The position numbers and the translations under genes are program-made. The notes beneath the pieces were generated by a model. That model saw only the letters and a list, made by a program, of their open reading frames with translations. It had not been told where the DNA came from and did no database searches. This document shows, in pieces, positions 36,614 to 45,207 of a stretch of 64,000 nucleotides of DNA (position 1 is its first letter; the number at the start of each line of letters is the position of its first letter). This DNA comes from Micromonospora humi (GTDB lineage: Bacteria; Actinomycetota; Actinomycetes; Mycobacteriales; Micromonosporaceae): positions 62,001 through 126,000 of the forward strand of contig NZ_FMDM01000011.1 of the NCBI RefSeq assembly GCF_900090105.1. The letters are read 5' to 3'.

Positions 36614-37423
36614 TCAGCCGAACAGCTCGGCGACGCCGCGCAGGCGGGTCCGGAGCAGGCCGGCCGCCCGGGTCGAGTCGAGGCGTACCTCGATCGGGCG
36701 GAACAGGCCCGCGGCGACGGTGGTGGTGGTCTGCAGCCCGGCCGGGTCGACGCCGAGCCGGCGGGCCAGCAGCCGCCCGAGGTCGGCGCGGCTGGCCTCG
36801 TCCGGGCCGGCCACGTTGAGCGGACCGGCCAGCTCGGTGGGCAGCAGTTCCAGGACCGCCGCGGCCAGGTCGGCGACGTCGACCGGGCAGCGGATCTCGT
36901 CGCTGAACAGGGTGGCCCGGCCGACGAGCGCGTCCCGGCAGCGCTGGATCTGCTTGCTCCCCTCCCCCAGGATCAGCGAGGTCCGCACCAGCAGCGCGCC
37001 CGGGTCGACCGCCCGCACCGCCGTCTCGGCCGCCGCCTTCGCCGCCCCGTACGGGTACACCGGCGTGGGCGCCTCGGCGTCGGCGTACGGCTCGGGCCGC
37101 CCGGCGTGCACCGCGTCACTGGACAGGTGCACCAACCGCGCGCCCACCTCGGCGGCGGCGGACGCCACGTGGGCCGCCCCGTCGGCGGTGACCGCCCAGT
37201 CGTCGAAGCGGTACGGGGTGCTGACCACGGCGTCGGGGCGTACCCCGGTCAGCAGCGCGCGCACCGCGGCGCGGTCGGTCACGTCGAGCCGGCGCGGCGC
37301 GACGCCGGGCACCGCGACGGCGGCCGAGTGGTGCGTGCCGACCACCCGGTGCCCGGCGGCGACCGCCTGCCGGCACACCTCGGCGCCGAGAAAGCCGCTG
37401 GCACCCACCACGAGCAGGTTCAT
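36614..37423 (-). CDS. RmlD-like NAD(P)-dependent sugar reductase / epimerase-type SDR
   Basis: It is 269 residues. The Rossmann motif is LLVVGASGFLGAEV at the N-terminus, the active-site YPYGAAKAAAE near residue 125, and RTSLILGEGS and GPLNVAGPDEASRADLG resemble dTDP-4-dehydrorhamnose reductase. The other rml genes are absent nearby, so a role in dTDP-rhamnose synthesis is not supported by context. ATG start; downstream of the aspS terminator, so separately transcribed. Confidence 0.85.
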   Translation of the reverse strand: MNLLVVGASGFLGAEVCRQAVAAGHRVVGTHHSAAVAVPGVAPRRLDVTDRAAVRALLTGVRPDAVVSTPYRFDDWAVTADGAAHVASAAAEVGARLVHLSSDAVHAGRPEPYADAEAPTPVYPYGAAKAAAETAVRAVDPGALLVRTSLILGEGSKQIQRCRDALVGRATLFSDEIRCPVDVADLAAAVLELLPTELAGPLNVAGPDEASRADLGRLLARRLGVDPAGLQTTTTVAAGLFRPIEVRLDSTRAAGLLRTRLRGVAELFG

Positions 37424-37445
37424 CCGTCCCCCTGATGATCGAAAA

Positions 37446-37470
37446 GGCCCGCGTCATCATGACGCGGGCC
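37446..37470 (-). terminator. terminator after aspS
   Basis: Perfect 10-base stem GGCCCGCGTC / GACGCGGGCC with loop ATCAT. On the minus strand it is followed by TTTTC, so it looks like a true intrinsic terminator 18 bases after the aspS stop. Confidence 0.85.
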
Positions 37471-37487
37471 CATCGACGACGCGAGGA

Positions 37488-39293
37488 TCAGGTCGGGTCG
37501 GCCACCGGCGCGGCCGGGCCGGCGGTGCCGGCGTGCGGGGCGGCCGGCGCCTTCGGCTTGGCGTCGATGCCGGCCTCGGCGCGCTGCTGCCCGGTGATCG
37601 GGGTCGGCGCGCCGGTCAGCGGGTCGAAGCCGCCACGGGTCTTCGGGAACGCGATCACCTCGCGGATCGAGTCCGCGCCGGCCAGCAGCATGCAGACCCG
37701 GTCCCAGCCGAACGCGATGCCGCCGTGCGGCGGGGCGCCGTACTTGAACGCCTCCAGCAGGAAGCCGAACTTGTCCTGCGCCTCGTCCGGGGTGATGCCG
37801 AGCAGGTCGAACACCCGCTGCTGCACGTCGCCCCGGTGGATACGGATCGAGCCGCCGCCGATCTCGTTGCCGTTGCAGACGATGTCGTACGCGTAGGCCA
37901 GCGCCCGGTCCGGCGCCTCCTCGAACCGGTCCACCCACTCGGCGTTCGGCGAGGTGAACGGGTGGTGCACGGCCGTCCAGCCGCCCTCGTCCGTCTTCTC
38001 GAACATCGGCGCGTCGACCACCCAGCAGAACGCCCAGGCGCTCTCGTCGACCAGCCCGGCCCGCTTGGCGATCTCGATCCGGGCCGCGCCGAGCAGCTCC
38101 TGCGCCTCCCGGGTGTTCGTGCTCGCGGCGAAGAAGACCGCGTCGCCGGGCTTCGCGCCGACCGCGTCGGCCAGCCCGCCCAGGTGCTCCTCGGACAGGT
38201 TCTTCGCCACCGGGCCGCGCGCCTCGCCGGTCTCCGCGTCGAGGACCACGTACGCCAGGCCGCGCGCGCCGCGCGCCTTGGCCCAGTCCTGCCAGCCGTC
38301 CAGCTCCTTGCGGGTCTGGCCCGCGCCACCCGGCATGACCACCGCGCCGACGTAGCCGCCCGCGTCGATCGCGCCGGCGAACACCCGGAACGCGGTGCCG
38401 CGCAGGTAGTCGGTCAGCTCGGTCAGCTCCACGCCGTAGCGCAGGTCCGGCTTGTCGGAGCCGTAGCGGGCCATCGCGTCGTGCCAGGTGATACGCGGAA
38501 TCGGCCGGCTGATCTCGTGCCCGGCCAGGTCCTTCCAGAGCGAGGCGACGATCGCCTCGCCGAGGTCGATCACGTCGTCCTCGGTGACGAACGACATCTC
38601 GATGTCGAGCTGGGTGAACTCCGGCTGCCGGTCGGCGCGGAAGTCCTCGTCCCGGTAGCAGCGGGCGATCTGGTAGTAGCGCTCCATGCCGCCCACCATG
38701 AGCAGCTGCTTGAACAGCTGCGGCGACTGCGGCAGCGCGTACCAGCTGCCCGGCTGCAGGCGCACCGGGACCAGGAAGTCGCGCGCGCCCTCCGGGGTGG
38801 AGCGGGTGAGCGTGGGCGTCTCGATCTCCAGGAAGTCCCGCTCGTGCAGCACCGTGCGGGCGAGCTGGTTGGCCCGCGAGCGCAGCCGCATCGCCTTCGC
38901 CGGGCCGCCCCGGCGCAGGTCCAGGTAGCGGTACTTGAGCCGGATGTCGTCGCCGGCCTCCACCTGGTCGTCCACCGGCAGCGGCAGCGGCGCGGCCTCG
39001 GAGAGCACGTCCAGCGCGGTGGCGGTCACCTCGACCTCGCCGGTCGGCAGCTCGGGGTTCTCGTTGCCCTCGGGGCGGCGGGTCACCTCGCCGGTGACCT
39101 TGACGCAGAACTCGTTGCGCAGCGCGTGCGCGTCCTCCTCGCGGAAGACCACCTGCACGACGCCGGAGGCGTCGCGCAGGTCGACGAAGATGACACCGCC
39201 GTGGTCGCGCCGGCGGGCCACCCACCCGGCGAGCGTCACCGTCGAGCCGGCGTCCGCGGCGCGCAGGCTTCCGGCATTGTGGGTACGGATCAC
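37488..39293 (-). CDS. aspS: aspartate-tRNA ligase
   Basis: Charges tRNA-Asp (and perhaps tRNA-Asn if non-discriminating, which cannot be decided here). It is 601 residues. The N-terminal OB domain contains VARRRDHGGVIFVDLRDASG; class II motif 2 is RYYQIARCYRDEDFRADRQP and motif 3 GIAFGWDRVCMLLAG, with the bacterial GAD insertion between. A Pro/Ala-rich C-terminal tail is present. GTG start at 39291-39293 with GAGGAG upstream; an upstream start would add non-conserved sequence. Confidence 0.97.
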   Translation of the reverse strand: MIRTHNAGSLRAADAGSTVTLAGWVARRRDHGGVIFVDLRDASGVVQVVFREEDAHALRNEFCVKVTGEVTRRPEGNENPELPTGEVEVTATALDVLSEAAPLPLPVDDQVEAGDDIRLKYRYLDLRRGGPAKAMRLRSRANQLARTVLHERDFLEIETPTLTRSTPEGARDFLVPVRLQPGSWYALPQSPQLFKQLLMVGGMERYYQIARCYRDEDFRADRQPEFTQLDIEMSFVTEDDVIDLGEAIVASLWKDLAGHEISRPIPRITWHDAMARYGSDKPDLRYGVELTELTDYLRGTAFRVFAGAIDAGGYVGAVVMPGGAGQTRKELDGWQDWAKARGARGLAYVVLDAETGEARGPVAKNLSEEHLGGLADAVGAKPGDAVFFAASTNTREAQELLGAARIEIAKRAGLVDESAWAFCWVVDAPMFEKTDEGGWTAVHHPFTSPNAEWVDRFEEAPDRALAYAYDIVCNGNEIGGGSIRIHRGDVQQRVFDLLGITPDEAQDKFGFLLEAFKYGAPPHGGIAFGWDRVCMLLAGADSIREVIAFPKTRGGFDPLTGAPTPITGQQRAEAGIDAKPKAPAAPHAGTAGPAAPVADPT

Positions 39294-39406
39294 GGCTGGC
39301 GACTCCTCATCTGTCCACGACTGCTCCCCGCATTCTGTCAGGGCGGGCCGGCCGGCTCCCCGGCACCCGTCGAGGCGTACCCGTCGGGCGGCCCGCACAC
39401 GCGGAA

Positions 39407-39432
39407 CGGGCCGCCGGTCACCCGGCGGCCCG
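39407..39432 (-). terminator. hairpin terminator after the S1 protease gene
   Basis: Perfect 11-base stem CGGGCCGCCGG / CCGGCGGCCCG with a four-base loop, 15 bases beyond the protease stop. No long T-tract, as usual in actinobacteria. Confidence 0.75.
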
Positions 39433-39447
39433 CTCGTGGGGTACGGA

Positions 39448-40497
39448 TCAGAAGACGCTCACGCCGTAGACGCTGAGCGGCTCGGTGACCGGCTGGAAGT
39501 AGGTGGTGCCGCCGGAGGAGCAGTTGCCGCTGCCGCCGGAGGTGAGGCCGAGCGCGGTGGTGCCGGAGAACAGCGAGCCGCCGCTGTCGCCACCCTCGGC
39601 GCAGACGTTGGTGCGGATCAGGCCGGAGACGCTGCCCTCGGCGTAGTTGACCGTCGCGTTGGTGGCCGAGACGGAGCCGCTGCGCAGGCCGGTGGTGCTG
39701 CCCGACCGCCGGACCGACTGGCCCACGTAGGCGTTGCCGGCCGAGGTGATGTCCTGGTAGCTGCCGTTGTAGAGGTAGACGTTGCCGGCCGCGTTGGCCG
39801 AGTTGCTGTGCCGGACGATGCCGTAGTCGTTGCCCGGGAAGCTGGTGCCGGCCCGGGTGCCCAGCACGGAGGTCTGGCCGGAGTTCGAGTACCAGGTCGA
39901 GCCGAGGTTGGTGCAGTGCCCGGCGGTGAGGAAGTAGTAGGTCGAGCCGCTGCGCACGTTGAAGCCGAGCGAGCAGCGGTAGCCGCCGGTGTAGATGGCC
40001 TGGCCGCCGGAGATCCGGGTGGTCAGCGTGCCGGCCTCGGCCTCGATCCGGACCGCGCCGCCGGTGCGGGCGGCCGCGGCCTTGACCCGCTCCAGCTTGG
40101 CGCCGGTGACGGTGCTGTCGACCGAGACGACGACCTGGTTGGTCGCCGCGTCGGTCCACCAGGCGGTGCCCGGGATCTTGGCGGAGCGCTCCAGCTCGCT
40201 GGTGGCGGCCTTGAGCTGGTTGGCGCCGCGGGTGACGAGCTTCGGGACGGCGCCGGCGGCGTGCACCTGGCGGGCGGCCGCGGTGTCGGTCACCGTGACG
40301 ACCATCTTGCCGCTGGCGTCGGCGTACGTGCCGGCGGCGCGGTCGCCGAGCTTGGCGACCAGGCCGGCGGCGGCGTCGGGTGAGGCGGGCGACGCGGGGG
40401 CGGCCTGGGCGGGTGCGCCGAGCAGGGAACCGGTGACCAGGGTACCGGCCACGGCGACGGCGGCGGCGCGACGGAGCGTGGACCTCGTGGGTCGCAT
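39448..40497 (-). CDS. secreted streptogrisin-like serine protease (S1 family) with propeptide
   Basis: It is 349 residues: signal peptide (about 32, hydrophobic AAAVAVAGTLVTGSLLG, then APAQA), a prodomain of about 125 residues of the alpha-lytic/streptogrisin type, then the mature protease starting near IYTGGYRCSLGFNVRSG. The catalytic triad is visible: His in FLTAGHCTN, Asp in GNDYGIVRHS, Ser in AEGGDSGGSLF. Cysteine pairs fit two to three disulfides. Likely an exported digestive protease that matures by self-cleavage. It has its own AT-rich promoter at 40592-40620 and a downstream hairpin, so it is monocistronic. Confidence 0.95.
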   Translation of the reverse strand: MRPTRSTLRRAAAVAVAGTLVTGSLLGAPAQAAPASPASPDAAAGLVAKLGDRAAGTYADASGKMVVTVTDTAAARQVHAAGAVPKLVTRGANQLKAATSELERSAKIPGTAWWTDAATNQVVVSVDSTVTGAKLERVKAAAARTGGAVRIEAEAGTLTTRISGGQAIYTGGYRCSLGFNVRSGSTYYFLTAGHCTNLGSTWYSNSGQTSVLGTRAGTSFPGNDYGIVRHSNSANAAGNVYLYNGSYQDITSAGNAYVGQSVRRSGSTTGLRSGSVSATNATVNYAEGSVSGLIRTNVCAEGGDSGGSLFSGTTALGLTSGGSGNCSSGGTTYFQPVTEPLSVYGVSVF

Positions 40498-40591
40498 GTA
40501 ACAACCTCCGAACGGGGGTGAACGGGCGTCGTCATGGGAAAACGCCCGAGGGCAACCCGGGCGACCTGGGGAAACCGTCCGGGCTGACCAA

Positions 40592-40620
40592 AGTATTCAC
40601 ATATTTAAGATCGTAAGCAA
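40592..40620 (-). promoter_or_regulatory. promoter of the secreted protease gene
   Basis: On the minus strand: TTGCTT, 17-base AT-rich spacer, AATACT, about 95 bases before the protease start. The long 5' untranslated region contains a CGCCCG / CGGGCG hairpin. The local AT-richness is striking for this genome. Confidence 0.55.
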
Positions 40621-40710
40621 GACATGCGTTTGCCCGGATTCGCACCGCCACCGGATGTAACACCTGAGCAACAAGATCGTCACCGGGTGTCAGAGCTTGA
40701 ACCGGCCCGC

Positions 40711-41184
40711 TCAGGCGCGACGGCGGGCGCCCGGCCCGGGCCGCGGCACCACGTCACGGGGCGCCGTCACGTCGTGCCCCTCGGCGCAGCGCAACGCCAC
40801 CCGCACCTCGGCGCCGCAGTCGCGGTGCGTCACGGCGAGCGGGGCACCCTCCGGGTCGGCGAGATGGCGGTCGCCCCAGCCGAGCAGCGCGACCAGCACC
40901 GGCCACAGGTCCAGGCCCATCTCGGTGAGCCGGTACTCGTGCCGCGGCCGACTGCCCGGCTCCCGGTACGGCTCCCGCCGCAGCACCCCGCGCTCCACGA
41001 GCATCGACAGCCGGTTGGTCAGCACCTGGCGCGGTACGCCGGTGCGCACCCGCATGTCGTCGAAGCGACGCACGCCGCTGAACACCTCGCGGAGCACGAC
41101 CACGGTCCAGCGCTCGCCGAGGATCTCCATCGCGCGCCCGATCGTGCAGTTCTCCACCGACCAGTCCAGTGCCGCGGGCCTCAT
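40711..41184 (-). CDS. HxlR-family transcriptional regulator
   Basis: It is 157 residues from the ATG at 41182-41184. The winged helix family is recognised by CTIGRAMEILGERWTVVVLR, EVFSGVRRFDDMRVRTGVPR and the wing RHEYRLTEMGLDLWPVL. The conserved N-terminal cysteine (ENCTIGRA) is present; in some HxlR proteins it senses aldehydes or oxidants. It is divergent from a thioesterase gene with a palindrome between the two, so it probably regulates itself and that neighbour. Confidence 0.92.
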   Translation of the reverse strand: MRPAALDWSVENCTIGRAMEILGERWTVVVLREVFSGVRRFDDMRVRTGVPRQVLTNRLSMLVERGVLRREPYREPGSRPRHEYRLTEMGLDLWPVLVALLGWGDRHLADPEGAPLAVTHRDCGAEVRVALRCAEGHDVTAPRDVVPRPGPGARRRA

Positions 41185-41198
41185 GCCGACCAGGCTAG

Positions 41199-41213
41199 GT
41201 CTGATTGACAGAC
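41199..41213. promoter_or_regulatory. palindromic operator between the HxlR and thioesterase genes
   Basis: GTCTG-ATTGA-CAGAC, perfect five-base arms, centred 22 bases from the HxlR start and 35 bases from the thioesterase start. The placement suits control of both divergent promoters by the HxlR protein; the pairing is inferred. Confidence 0.5.
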
Positions 41214-41240
41214 TCAGCAACGCGCTGGGAGGCTGGGTCC

Positions 41241-41750
41241 ATGACTGAGACGCAGGAGCGCAGCCGCACCTTCACCTGGTCCGACCCGGTCGCCGGCGCC
41301 GCCCACCTCGGCCGGCGCAGCGGACTGGACCTGATGCGCGCGATGATCGCGGGCGAGCTGGCCGCCCCGCCGATCACCAGCCTGATGGACATCGCCCGGA
41401 TGGAGGCCGACGAGGGCCGGGTCGTGGTCGAGCTACTGCCGCAGGAGTTCCACTACAACCCGCTCGGCACGGTGCACGGCGGCGTCCTGTCCACGCTCCT
41501 GGACACCGCCGCCGGCTGCGCGGTGCACACCACGCTGCCGGCCGGCGTCGGCTACACCTCGCTCGACCTGAGCGTGAAGTTCCTGCGCCCGGTCACCGTG
41601 GCCAGCGGCACCCTGCGCTGCGAGGGCACCGTGCTGCAACGCGGCCGTCGTACCGCCCTGGCCGAGGCCCGCCTCACCGACCCGGCAAACCGCCTGGTCG
41701 CCCACGCCACCTCCACCTGCCTCCTGTTCCCCCTCAACCTCCCCACCTGA
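41241..41750 (+). CDS. PaaI-like hotdog-fold thioesterase
   Basis: It is 169 residues from the ATG at 41241, with GGGAGG upstream. The hotdog signature is visible in FHYNPLGTVHGGVLSTLLD with the active-site acid in LLDTAAGCAVHT, and YTSLDLSVKFLRPVTV. Such enzymes hydrolyse aryl- or acyl-CoA thioesters. The divergent HxlR gene suggests inducible expression, perhaps by an aromatic or aldehyde compound. Confidence 0.9.
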   Translation: MTETQERSRTFTWSDPVAGAAHLGRRSGLDLMRAMIAGELAAPPITSLMDIARMEADEGRVVVELLPQEFHYNPLGTVHGGVLSTLLDTAAGCAVHTTLPAGVGYTSLDLSVKFLRPVTVASGTLRCEGTVLQRGRRTALAEARLTDPANRLVAHATSTCLLFPLNLPT

Positions 41751-41781
41751 CCCCGAACCGCCCTCCCTCCCCTCCTACGCC

Positions 41782-41852
41782 GCGATCTTGCACTTTCGGC
41801 CCCCCGGATGTCCGGATCACGTCTTTTGCCGGGGCAGTAAGTGCAAGATCGC
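41782..41852. repeat. intergenic inverted repeat between convergent thioesterase and desaturase genes
   Basis: Fourteen-base arms GCGATCTTGCACTT (41782-41795) and AAGTGCAAGATCGC (41839-41852) with a 43-base loop that contains its own CCGGATGTCCGG. I recall similar arms from intergenic regions of Micromonospora. It may act as a shared terminator for the two converging genes. Confidence 0.7.
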
Positions 41853-41853
41853 C

Positions 41854-41874
41854 GGGGTGGGGGTGGGGGTGGGG
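41854..41874 (+). other. G-quadruplex-forming run
   Basis: Four G-runs separated by single T residues: GGGG-T-GGGGG-T-GGGGG-T-GGGG. It lies directly beside the stop codon of the desaturase gene (on the opposite strand) and the inverted repeat. Such single-base-loop tracts are the most stable quadruplex type in vitro. Confidence 0.7.
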
Positions 41875-42810
41875 TCAGCGGGCTGTGGTCAGGCGGGCGG
41901 CTCGGGCGGCGCGGCGCTCCTCGAAGCGGGACGCCTGGGTGTCCAGGGTGTCCAGGTGGGCGGCGATCTGGTCGCGGGCGGTCTCGCCGTCGGCGGTCAG
42001 GCCGGTCACCTCGAACAGGTTCCACTGGCGCAGCACCGGCAGCACCACCTCGTCCCGGTGCTGGCGCAGGTCGTAGATGCCGGCCAGGGCGATCGCCACC
42101 GACTTGCGGGCGAAGCCGTCGATGCCGACCCCCGGCATCTGGAAGTCGGCGAGCACGTCGGCGACCGCCCGCATGGCCTGGCTCGGGGCCAGCTCGAACG
42201 CCGCGGCGAGCAGGTTGCGGTAGAAGACCATGTGCAGGTTCTCGTCCGCCGCCACCCGGGCCAGCAGCGCCTCACAGGCCGGGTCACCGGTGGCCCGGCC
42301 GGTGTTGCGGTGCGAGATTCGGGTGGCCAACTCCTGGAACGACACGTACGCCAGCGAGTGCAGCACCTCGTCGTCGTGGACGTTGTGGTAGCCGGCGGAC
42401 ATGTGCACCATCCGGGCCCGCTCCAGCGCCACCGGGTCGACCGCCCGGGTCACGGTGAGGTAGTCGCGGATCGCGGTGCCGTGCCGGCCCTCCTCGGCGG
42501 TCCACCGGTGCACCCAGGTGCCCCACGCGCCGTCGCGCCCGAACAGCGTGGCGATCTCGTGGTGGTAGGAGGGCAGGTTGTCCTCGGTGAGCAGGTTGAC
42601 GATCAGCGCCGTGCGCGCCACGTCGGGGATCGTGGAGTCGGTCTCCGACCACGCCTCGCCGCCGAGCGGGCCGTCGAACGTGCGCCCGGCGCTCCACGGC
42701 ACGTACTCGTGCGGGAACCACTCCTTCGCCAGCGACAGGTGCCGGTCGAGGTTCTTCTCGACCACGGGCTCGAGTTCGACGAGCAGGGCGGTCTGGCTGA
42801 GCACGGTCAC
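41875..42810 (-). CDS. acyl-ACP desaturase (soluble diiron type)
   Basis: It is 311 residues. Diiron ligand motifs are present: LTEDNLPSYHHEIA (first Glu), TAEEGRHG (ExxH), and AADENLHMVFYR (second ExxH), with the family stretch SFQELATRISHRNTGR. It introduces a double bond into acyl-ACP, adjusting membrane fluidity or making mycolate-like precursors. GTG start with GGAGA upstream. A perfect 29-bp palindrome sits ten bases before the start codon, so it is almost certainly regulated. Neighbours are hisS upstream and the convergent thioesterase. Confidence 0.93.
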   Translation of the reverse strand: MTVLSQTALLVELEPVVEKNLDRHLSLAKEWFPHEYVPWSAGRTFDGPLGGEAWSETDSTIPDVARTALIVNLLTEDNLPSYHHEIATLFGRDGAWGTWVHRWTAEEGRHGTAIRDYLTVTRAVDPVALERARMVHMSAGYHNVHDDEVLHSLAYVSFQELATRISHRNTGRATGDPACEALLARVAADENLHMVFYRNLLAAAFELAPSQAMRAVADVLADFQMPGVGIDGFARKSVAIALAGIYDLRQHRDEVVLPVLRQWNLFEVTGLTADGETARDQIAAHLDTLDTQASRFEERRAARAARLTTAR

Positions 42811-42820
42811 GACGTTCTCC

Positions 42821-42849
42821 CTACGGTGGCGTAACTTACGCCACCGTAG
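42821..42849. promoter_or_regulatory. perfect 29-bp palindrome (probable operator) upstream of the desaturase
   Basis: Arms CTACGGTGGCGTAA and TTACGCCACCGTAG around a single central C. It lies between the hisS stop (12 bases away) and the desaturase start (ten bases away). The GTAA-N-TTAC core resembles operators of TetR-family repressors; no regulator gene is adjacent, so the partner is elsewhere. It could also fold into a hairpin in RNA. Confidence 0.75.
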
Positions 42850-42861
42850 GTCGAATCGTCG

Positions 42862-44196
42862 TCAGGCGCCAGTGCCGGCGACCAGCGGCGCCAGGTCCGC
42901 CCGGGGCGGCGTCCACTCGCCCGCCGCCGCGGCCACCTGCTCCCCCGACCGGATGTCCTTCACCTCGTCGCCGTCCGCGCCGGGGAACCAGACGTACGGG
43001 ATGCCGCGCCGCTCGGCGTACCGGATCTGCTTGCCGAACTTCGCCGCGGACGGCGACACCTCGGTCGGCACGCCCCGCGAGCGCAACGCCGCCGCGACCG
43101 CGTCGCTGGCCGCGCGGTCCTCCTCGGCGGTGACGGCGACCAGCACACAGGTCGGCACCGACCGGGACACCGACAGCGCCTCCGCGCCGAAGAGCAGGCC
43201 GAGCATCCGGGTCACCCCGATCGAGATGCCCACCCCGGGGAACCGGACGGTGCCGGAGCTGGCCAGGTTGTCGTAGCGGCCGCCGGAGCAGATCGAGCCG
43301 AACCGCTCGTAGCCCACCATCTGCGTCTCGTAGACGGTGCCGGTGTAGTAGTCCAGCCCCCGGGCGATGCGCAGGTCGGCGACGCAGAGGCCGGGCGCGT
43401 GCGCCGCGGCGGTCTCCACCACCGCGGTCAACTCCGCGACGCCCTCGTCGAGCAGCGGGTCGCTCACCCCGAGGGCCCGTACCGCGTCGGCGAAGGACGC
43501 GTCCGGCGCGGAGATCTCGGCCAGCGCCAGGCACGCCTTGGCCTGCGCCTCGCTCGCCCCGGCGGTCTCGGCCAGCAACTCGGCCACCTTCGCCGGCCCG
43601 ATCTTGTCGAGCTTGTCCACCGCGCGCAGCGCCGCCTCCGGGTCGGTCAGCCCGATGCCCCGGTAGAAGCCCTCGCAGATCTTGCGGTTGTTGACCTGGA
43701 TGCGGACCGGCGGGATGGGCAGCGCGCGCAGCGCGTCGCCGATCACCAGCGGCATCTCGGCCTCGTAGTGCGCCGGCAACGTGTCCCGGTCCACGATGTC
43801 GATGTCGGCCTGGAGGAACTCCCGGTAGCGGCCCTCCTGCGGGCGCTCCCCCCGCCAGACCTTCTGGATCTGGTAGCGGCGGAACGGGAACTGCAGCTTG
43901 CCGGCGTTCTCCAGCACGTAGCGGGCGAACGGCACGGTCAGGTCGAAGTGCAGGCCGAGCGCGTCGTCGCCGGCCGGCCCGTCGGCGTCGGCCTGCAACC
44001 GGCGCAGCAGGTAGACCTCCTTCGAGGTCTCCCCCTTGCGCAGCAACTGGTCCAGCGGCTCGACCGACCGGGTCTCCAGCGGCGCGAAGCCGTACAGCTC
44101 GAACGTGGCGCGGATCCGGTCCAGCACGGACTGCTCGATCATCCGCTGTGCCGGCGTCCACTCGGGGAAGCCGGAGATGGGCGTGGGCTTGCTCAT
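42862..44196 (-). CDS. hisS: histidine-tRNA ligase
   Basis: Charges tRNA-His. It is 444 residues. Class II motif 2 is FRRYQIQKVWRGERPQEGRY, the histidine-specific ARGLDYYTGTVYE is intact, and GSICSGGRYDNL and the C-terminal anticodon-binding domain follow. It has the long insertion of the actinobacterial/eukaryote-like form. ATG start; 41 bases from the metallo-hydrolase gene upstream. Confidence 0.97.
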   Translation of the reverse strand: MSKPTPISGFPEWTPAQRMIEQSVLDRIRATFELYGFAPLETRSVEPLDQLLRKGETSKEVYLLRRLQADADGPAGDDALGLHFDLTVPFARYVLENAGKLQFPFRRYQIQKVWRGERPQEGRYREFLQADIDIVDRDTLPAHYEAEMPLVIGDALRALPIPPVRIQVNNRKICEGFYRGIGLTDPEAALRAVDKLDKIGPAKVAELLAETAGASEAQAKACLALAEISAPDASFADAVRALGVSDPLLDEGVAELTAVVETAAAHAPGLCVADLRIARGLDYYTGTVYETQMVGYERFGSICSGGRYDNLASSGTVRFPGVGISIGVTRMLGLLFGAEALSVSRSVPTCVLVAVTAEEDRAASDAVAAALRSRGVPTEVSPSAAKFGKQIRYAERRGIPYVWFPGADGDEVKDIRSGEQVAAAAGEWTPPRADLAPLVAGTGA

Positions 44197-44237
44197 GGCG
44201 TACTCCTTGCGATCCCGCGCCGGGCGCGGGTGCGGGT

Positions 44238-44951
44238 CTAGAGGCCTCGGGTGGGCGCGGCCGGGCGCGCGGAATCCGCCACCTCGACGAGGTAGGGGTT
44301 GCTCGCGCGCTCGCGGCCGATGGTGGTCGCGGGGCCGTGGCCGGGCAGGACGACGGTGTCGTCGGCCAGCGGGAGGACCTTCTCCCGGAGGCTGGCCAGC
44401 ATGCGGGGCATGCTGCCGCCCGGCAGGTCGGTGCGGCCGATCGAGCCGGCGAACAGCACGTCACCGGAGAGACAGACCTGGTCGGCCTCCCAGGGCGAGC
44501 CGGCGCCGGGCATCCGGAACAGCACCGACCCGCCGGTATGGCCCGGGGCGTGGTCGACGGTGATCTCCAACCCGGCGAGCGACAGCGTCGCGCCGTCGGT
44601 CAGCTCGGCCACGTCGTCCGGCTCGGCGTAGGGCAGCCGCCCGCCGAAGAGCGCGGTGAGGTCCATCGAGAGCGCCTTGGACGGGTCGGCCAGCAGCTCC
44701 CGGTCCTCCGGGTGGACGTAGGCCGCGATGCCCCGCGCGCCGCACACCGGCGCGACCGAGAAGGTGTGGTCGAGGTGGCCGTGGGTGAGCAGCACCGCGG
44801 CCGGGTGCAGGCGATGCTCGGCGAGCACGGCGTCGAGCCGGTCGAGCACCCCGATGCCGGGGTCGACCACCACGCACTGCTCCCCCGGCCCGGTCGCCAC
44901 CACGTAGCAGTTGGTGCCGAAGGCGTCCGCGGGAAAGCCCGCCACGAGCAC
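44238..44951 (-). CDS. metallo-beta-lactamase-fold hydrolase (glyoxalase II-like)
   Basis: It is 237 residues. Zinc ligands are in LLTHGHLDHTFSVAP (HxHxDH), in HAPGHTGGSV, in LSGDVLFAGSIGRTDLPGG and in LPGHGPATTIGRE. It resembles hydroxyacylglutathione hydrolase-like enzymes that act on thioesters, though mycothiol rather than glutathione is the likely thiol here. GTG start. Placed just upstream of hisS, an order common in actinobacteria. Confidence 0.9.
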   Translation of the reverse strand: MLVAGFPADAFGTNCYVVATGPGEQCVVVDPGIGVLDRLDAVLAEHRLHPAAVLLTHGHLDHTFSVAPVCGARGIAAYVHPEDRELLADPSKALSMDLTALFGGRLPYAEPDDVAELTDGATLSLAGLEITVDHAPGHTGGSVLFRMPGAGSPWEADQVCLSGDVLFAGSIGRTDLPGGSMPRMLASLREKVLPLADDTVVLPGHGPATTIGRERASNPYLVEVADSARPAAPTRGL

Positions 44952-45207
44952 GTCCGTCCCCTCTCCGTCCGGTCGTCGTCCTCGCCCAGCAGCCTAGTCG
45001 TACCGGCGAGCCGGTTTCGCCCGCACCGACCCACCGGCCCCAGCCGGCCCAGTGACAACATCCGATAAGCGCAGGCGGGACCTCGTACACCACATTCACA
45101 GTCCGTACCCGTACACTCTGGCGGGCGTGTGGCGTGGCGCACCCCGACTCCGGCGGCGGGCAGCGCCCGGACGCCGGCGACGATCAGGCAGAGGAAGAGG
45201 AGCACCT

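Noticed and set aside
44952..45207. Possible short gene upstream of the first cyclophilin (in-frame extension from 45052)
   Set aside because: The sequence is Arg-rich, non-conserved and precedes a good ribosome binding site for the GTG at 45208; it is probably 5' untranslated and promoter DNA.
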